Both the position numbers and the translations under genes were made by a program. 64,000 bases of DNA from Telopea speciosissima. Lineage: Eukaryota > Streptophyta > Magnoliopsida > Proteales > Proteaceae. Shown here piece after piece: positions 60,531 to 64,000 of this stretch (its first letter is position 1; each line of letters starts with the position of its first letter). A model generated the notes under the pieces. The model ran no database searches. It saw only the letters and a list, made by a program, of their open reading frames with translations, and was not told the DNA's origin. The stretch lies in NCBI RefSeq assembly GCF_018873765.1, contig NC_057925.1:50046010-50110009 (forward strand). The letters run 5' to 3'.

Positions 60531-62681
60531 ATACAACTACGAAAAAAAACAAATATGTCATTTCATAGGAGAGAAGAGAAAGATACAATGAGACGTCAGC
60601 ATACCCTACGCAGCCTAGCAGCGTTGTTTTCTCCTCTTAATAATTACCTTGCCCTTTATCTCGATGACCCTCCAAAAGATGGTCCTAGAGCCCTTGCCCT
60701 TTAAGACGAAGACAAGCCCCCCCCCCCCCCCTGGAGCTTTGCCCCCATTGAGGGTGATAAAGGAAGACGTCACCAAAGGTGGTAGTGGCTGTTAAAACTT
60801 CTAGCATAAGCCTAATGGGGTGACAGACATACTCATTAGCCCAACACCCCATCTCTGCTGTGGGAGAGCCAACCTCACCTTCTTTCTCCTCTTATCTTTA
60901 GCCAACTTGGTTTTTGCTCACTTTTTTTTTTTTTTTTTTTTTTGGAACTTTTATAAATGAAACCCTTAAATGTTTTTTGCCATTCAAATCATGCATCTTT
61001 TTCTAGATTTTAATTTTAATTTTTTCTTGTGAGTCATTGAGAAATAAGATAATGGTATCCTTTTCTTTTGTTGGTGCTTTCCTTTTATCCCTTTAATAAA
61101 GTGTTGGATATCCTTTAGGACATCCATTGCAAGTGCCTTTGGCAGTGGCAAAATTGTTTAGGTAATTAATTCTTTGGGTTTAACTAGTAAATAACTGAAT
61201 CATGCAAAGTCACACAAGATAACAATATCATGCTTTAAGAAGGAAAAAAATAAATTTACTTTGGATAGTTCAAATCTCTATTTGCAAAAACGCATTTACA
61301 ATGGATGTTTTTTACCGTTTTAAACACAACGGCAAACGGCAAGCATTCTCGTTTTAAACTCGTTTAAAATACGTTTATGTTGTTTTGTGTTTTTCAATAC
61401 CTTGGACTTAAGTTACCATATCTCTATCTCCCGAACTCTGATCGGCCTGATTCTTTCACCAATGTAAAGATGACTCGAAGAGCCACATTTTTCATGATAT
61501 CACCTTCAACTCAATGTCAATGCATAGATACTGAAATTAGAAGCATGTAATTCAAATAAAAATTCCTCAATTTATATGAGAATAGTGCAGTTTTTTTTTT
61601 TTTTTTTGTTCTATTTTTTTGAAATATAATGTTTAAAATCCCTACCGTCTGTTTTCTATTTTTTTTTTTTTTCCCCATTTAAAACTCATACCGTAAGATT
61701 TCGGTTTTTTTTTTTTTTTTTTTTTTTCTAACTATGGTTCAAACCTAGTCTGAGATTGTGCAATTGGCTGTTTCATTTATGCGAGAAAACCTAGTGCAGT
61801 TTCTAATTTTAAAAGAAAAGAGTTGAAAATGTGATCTTAAAACATGATTAAGGAAAGATTACATTGGGAATAAGCAAGCATAGATTGATCCTTAAAACCT
61901 ATTATTAATGTACAAACTGGTAATAAGTAGTACCCTAATGAACCTCCTTTCCTTGCATCGAATACCAATAAGCCTCAAGCAAGACAAGCTGCTATTCCAA
62001 TTCCCCCCCCCCCCCCCCCTTCTCTTCCCGGGGGAACTTTTACAAGAAACAAAAGAAGAAGAAGAGTTGTTTTGGTATCTGCAAAAGATGTATTGGCATG
62101 GAGACAAAGTTTCCACACCTTGAGCTTTTGCAGACTTTAAGAAAAGGAAGTTTAAGAACAGCCCTTTTTATAAGGTCACCATCAACTCCTTACCGGCCCC
62201 TTTCCTTTCTCTTATAAGTAGTAGTGATTTTGTTGCATGAAAGTAAGGGAAATAATCTTGGATCTGCAACTCCCAATAATCAAATGATCTCACTTGTCTC
62301 CAATCATCACCCTTCTTTTTCTCTCTCTCATCCATGAAACTATCTGTTCTGCATTTTATCGATTTGAAAGTAATGATGATTGAGGGATCCAAGGAAGGAT
62401 ACTTTCTTTATGTGTGTGATGCTTCAGTTCTAGGGGGGTAGAGAGAGACAGAAAGAGAAAGGGAGAGAGAGGGGGAAGGGGAAGCAGTGCCACTACGTAC
62501 CTAGTGTGTAGTGTATAGTTGTTTTCCCAGTCCAAGTCTCTGGTTGTGGACCTGGTCAAAAAGTTGGGAAACACACATGCCTGAGTTTAACTTAGAATGT
62601 TTCTGATCAGATTTTGGGAAACGATGCTGCTTTTTATGATTGTTGGGTCGTTTTCTTGTAGCATTTTAATCTGTCACAGAC

Positions 62682-62717
<36 letters not shown>

Positions 62718-62903
62718 GGGTTGGAACCTTATGTTTGGGGCAGGCAAGTTGGTTCTCTGCTCCAAGAGACTGAACAGTTACCAAACGGGGTTGGAACCTT
62801 ATGAAGTGACAATGATTGGTAACAACTATACTTTAGTAACTAAAGTAGTTGTTTTTTTTTTTTTTTTTCTGGAGGAGATAACTTGATAATTAAATTAAGA
62901 GAA
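60531..62903. other. Gene-free interval with long homopolymer runs
   Basis: Contains C11 (about 60718), long T runs (60924, 61591, 61665, 61706 and 62850 regions), C12 (62005) and a CAGA/GA repeat at 62685-62713. Frames at 61892-62574 on the minus strand lie in apparently unique DNA but have no recognised domain. Confidence 0.45.
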
Positions 62904-63030
62904 AATGTTCTCAGCATCAGGGTTGCGCCCAGACACATGAGGGTGGGCGAAATGATCGCCCTGCCCTGTGCCCCATGCGTCTGGGACTCTGGGTGTAGCT
63001 TGCATCCACGTGGGCTTCTGTGTAGTGAAC
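62904..63030. repeat. Diverged copy of the GTTCTC-ended MITE family
   Basis: Starts ATGTTCTCAGCATCAGGGTTGCG and contains GGGTGGGCGAAATGATCGCC and CCTGCCC, as in 22727-22852. The right end (CTGTGTAGTGAACAACACC) is eroded. Confidence 0.5.
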
Positions 63031-63419
63031 AACACCCTTTAAATTAATGGGTCTTTCTAAGTGGTACTATGCGTAGTAAAGTATAATGCTTCATTATTTA
63101 CCATTTGGTAATACATTTGTTTGTTTATTCTTAATGGAGAAATTTTAGTCTAGAGTAAGCACAAAAAGTTATTCAAGCTTTGATTTAAAGTTAGTAAAAT
63201 TACCAAAATGCTATCAAATGGAGATGAATATAAAATACAAATTGTATTTTTAGCTACTTCATCTACTCATTTTAAGTTGAAGTTGTACCGATGAGATGCT
63301 TGTTGTCTGGTCCTCTATCACATGGACTAACCCATGTACTGCACATGTGGCAAATAGTTAATCGTTATAATTCACTAGGCATAGTGATTGGGAAGAAAAA
63401 CCCTTAAATTAATTATGGG

Positions 63420-63572
63420 AAAAAGATCTCTCTATTCGGTGGTGTTTCCTACACCCTCTCACAGGGCACCATGAGATGACGCCTCTGCCCTTGAGTAGAT
63501 ACCCAGGCTTGCTCACCCATTGGCCCAGACGTTTGTGTAGCGACCATGCGACTGAGTAGAGCTCTCGTTCCC
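63420..63572. repeat. Foldback element with AGATCTCTCTATTCGG arms, copy 2 (inverted)
   Basis: The reverse complement of 23413-23566: shares GGTGTTTCCTACACC, GGGCACCAT, GCTCACCCATTGG, CCAGACG and TAGAGCTCTCGTTCCC-type end. Arms are imperfect. Confidence 0.65.
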
Positions 63573-64000
63573 ATTAATTATTATTGCCAACTTAATGAAT
63601 ATGCCTATAGGCCACAATGTATAGATTGAAGCAATTAATGAGCTGGTCTGGGCCCTCAATATCACCTTATTAAACAATCTGCTAATGCTAACCCCAAGGT
63701 GGGGTCAGGCCCATGTAAGGAATGGAATATATATACGTGGATGGGCCACACGTTCAAAGTTAGAAGTCCAGGACAGCTTTAAACAGCTTTTGGTTGGAAT
63801 GTTCTCCGATTAATTCTACCTCTTTATTATGTTTCAAAGTTTAAATTAAGTGCTTAATCAGAAGTTTTTTTTAATTATCACTATTACACCCTTCTTATCT
63901 ACTTTAATCCTCTTTTGACAAGTCTTGTGTGTCCACTTTTCATGGTCATTTGACTGTATTCAAATGAAACCATTAACTAAATGGAGGCTCCTTTGGATTT
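63573..64000. other. Right edge; nothing recognised
   Basis: AT-rich DNA with no gene, RNA or complete repeat identified. Confidence 0.4.

Noticed and set aside
61892..62574. Region considered as a microRNA gene or small protein gene
   Set aside because: No match to the conserved plant miRNA sequences I checked by eye, and the frames show no domain or splice support.
1..64000. CRISPR arrays, bacterial operons, rRNA or intact tRNA genes
   Set aside because: Direct repeats seen are microsatellites, tandem duplications or transposon copies; the only tRNA-like sequences are SINE heads; no rRNA-like stretch was noticed.

Overview
The window is nuclear DNA from a flowering plant. Four spliced or intronless genes of plant-specific type are present (canonical GT-AG introns), set in AT-rich DNA full of transposon debris. 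Repeat types include Au-type SINEs, LINE 3' ends, a copia relic, hAT-, PIF/Harbinger- and Mutator-type non-autonomous elements, and GA/CT and AT microsatellites. I cannot name the species. Gene structure and the dense small foldback elements would suit a woody dicot or early-diverging eudicot, but that is an inference.

Genes in order: (1) a LONELY GUY (LOG) cytokinin-activating phosphoribohydrolase on the minus strand, 363-4488, six exons visible, with its last coding exon beyond the left edge; (2) an intronless nepenthesin/TAXi-type aspartic protease, 13988-15394 (+); (3) the meiotic cohesin kleisin REC8/SYN1, 26755-33942 (+), 20 coding exons, 661 aa reconstructed; (4) SMXL3, a SMAX1-LIKE Clp-related repressor, 48189-51569 (+), three exons, 861 aa reconstructed. 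All four look intact as far as visible. They are not an operon or a known cluster: cytokinin activation, secreted proteolysis, meiotic cohesion and phloem-type repression are independent functions.

The intergenic space is explained mainly by mobile DNA, and for several insertions the target-site duplication (TSD) can be read. Examples are 8-bp TSDs around hAT-like elements at 8047-8562, 29202-29459 and 43454-44280; 3-bp TSDs around two PIF/Harbinger-like elements with opposite-strand (CCA)n cores (12292-13020, 16826-17415); 9-bp TSDs around Mutator-type foldbacks (22936-23067, 28656-28812, 36261-36427, and a composite at 38140-38479); a 15-bp TSD around an Au SINE in REC8 intron 12; and a 5-bp TSD around a 680-bp solo LTR (44548-45227) that splits a copia RNase H relic already hit by an hAT element. 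LINE 3' remnants lie at 15.8-16.4, 24.6-26.4, about 57.0-57.2 and 59.7-60.5 kb; the second ends about 390 bp upstream of the REC8 start codon.

I did not find a new multi-gene system. The most notable items are the datable nested transposon stack at 43.2-45.3 kb, the composite foldback at 38.1-38.5 kb, the families of short inverted-repeat elements that recur across the window, a 16-residue tandem repeat in REC8, and the apparent absence of the strigolactone-response degron in the SMXL3 protein. Coordinates of exons were read by eye from splice signals and reading-frame continuity, without transcript data.
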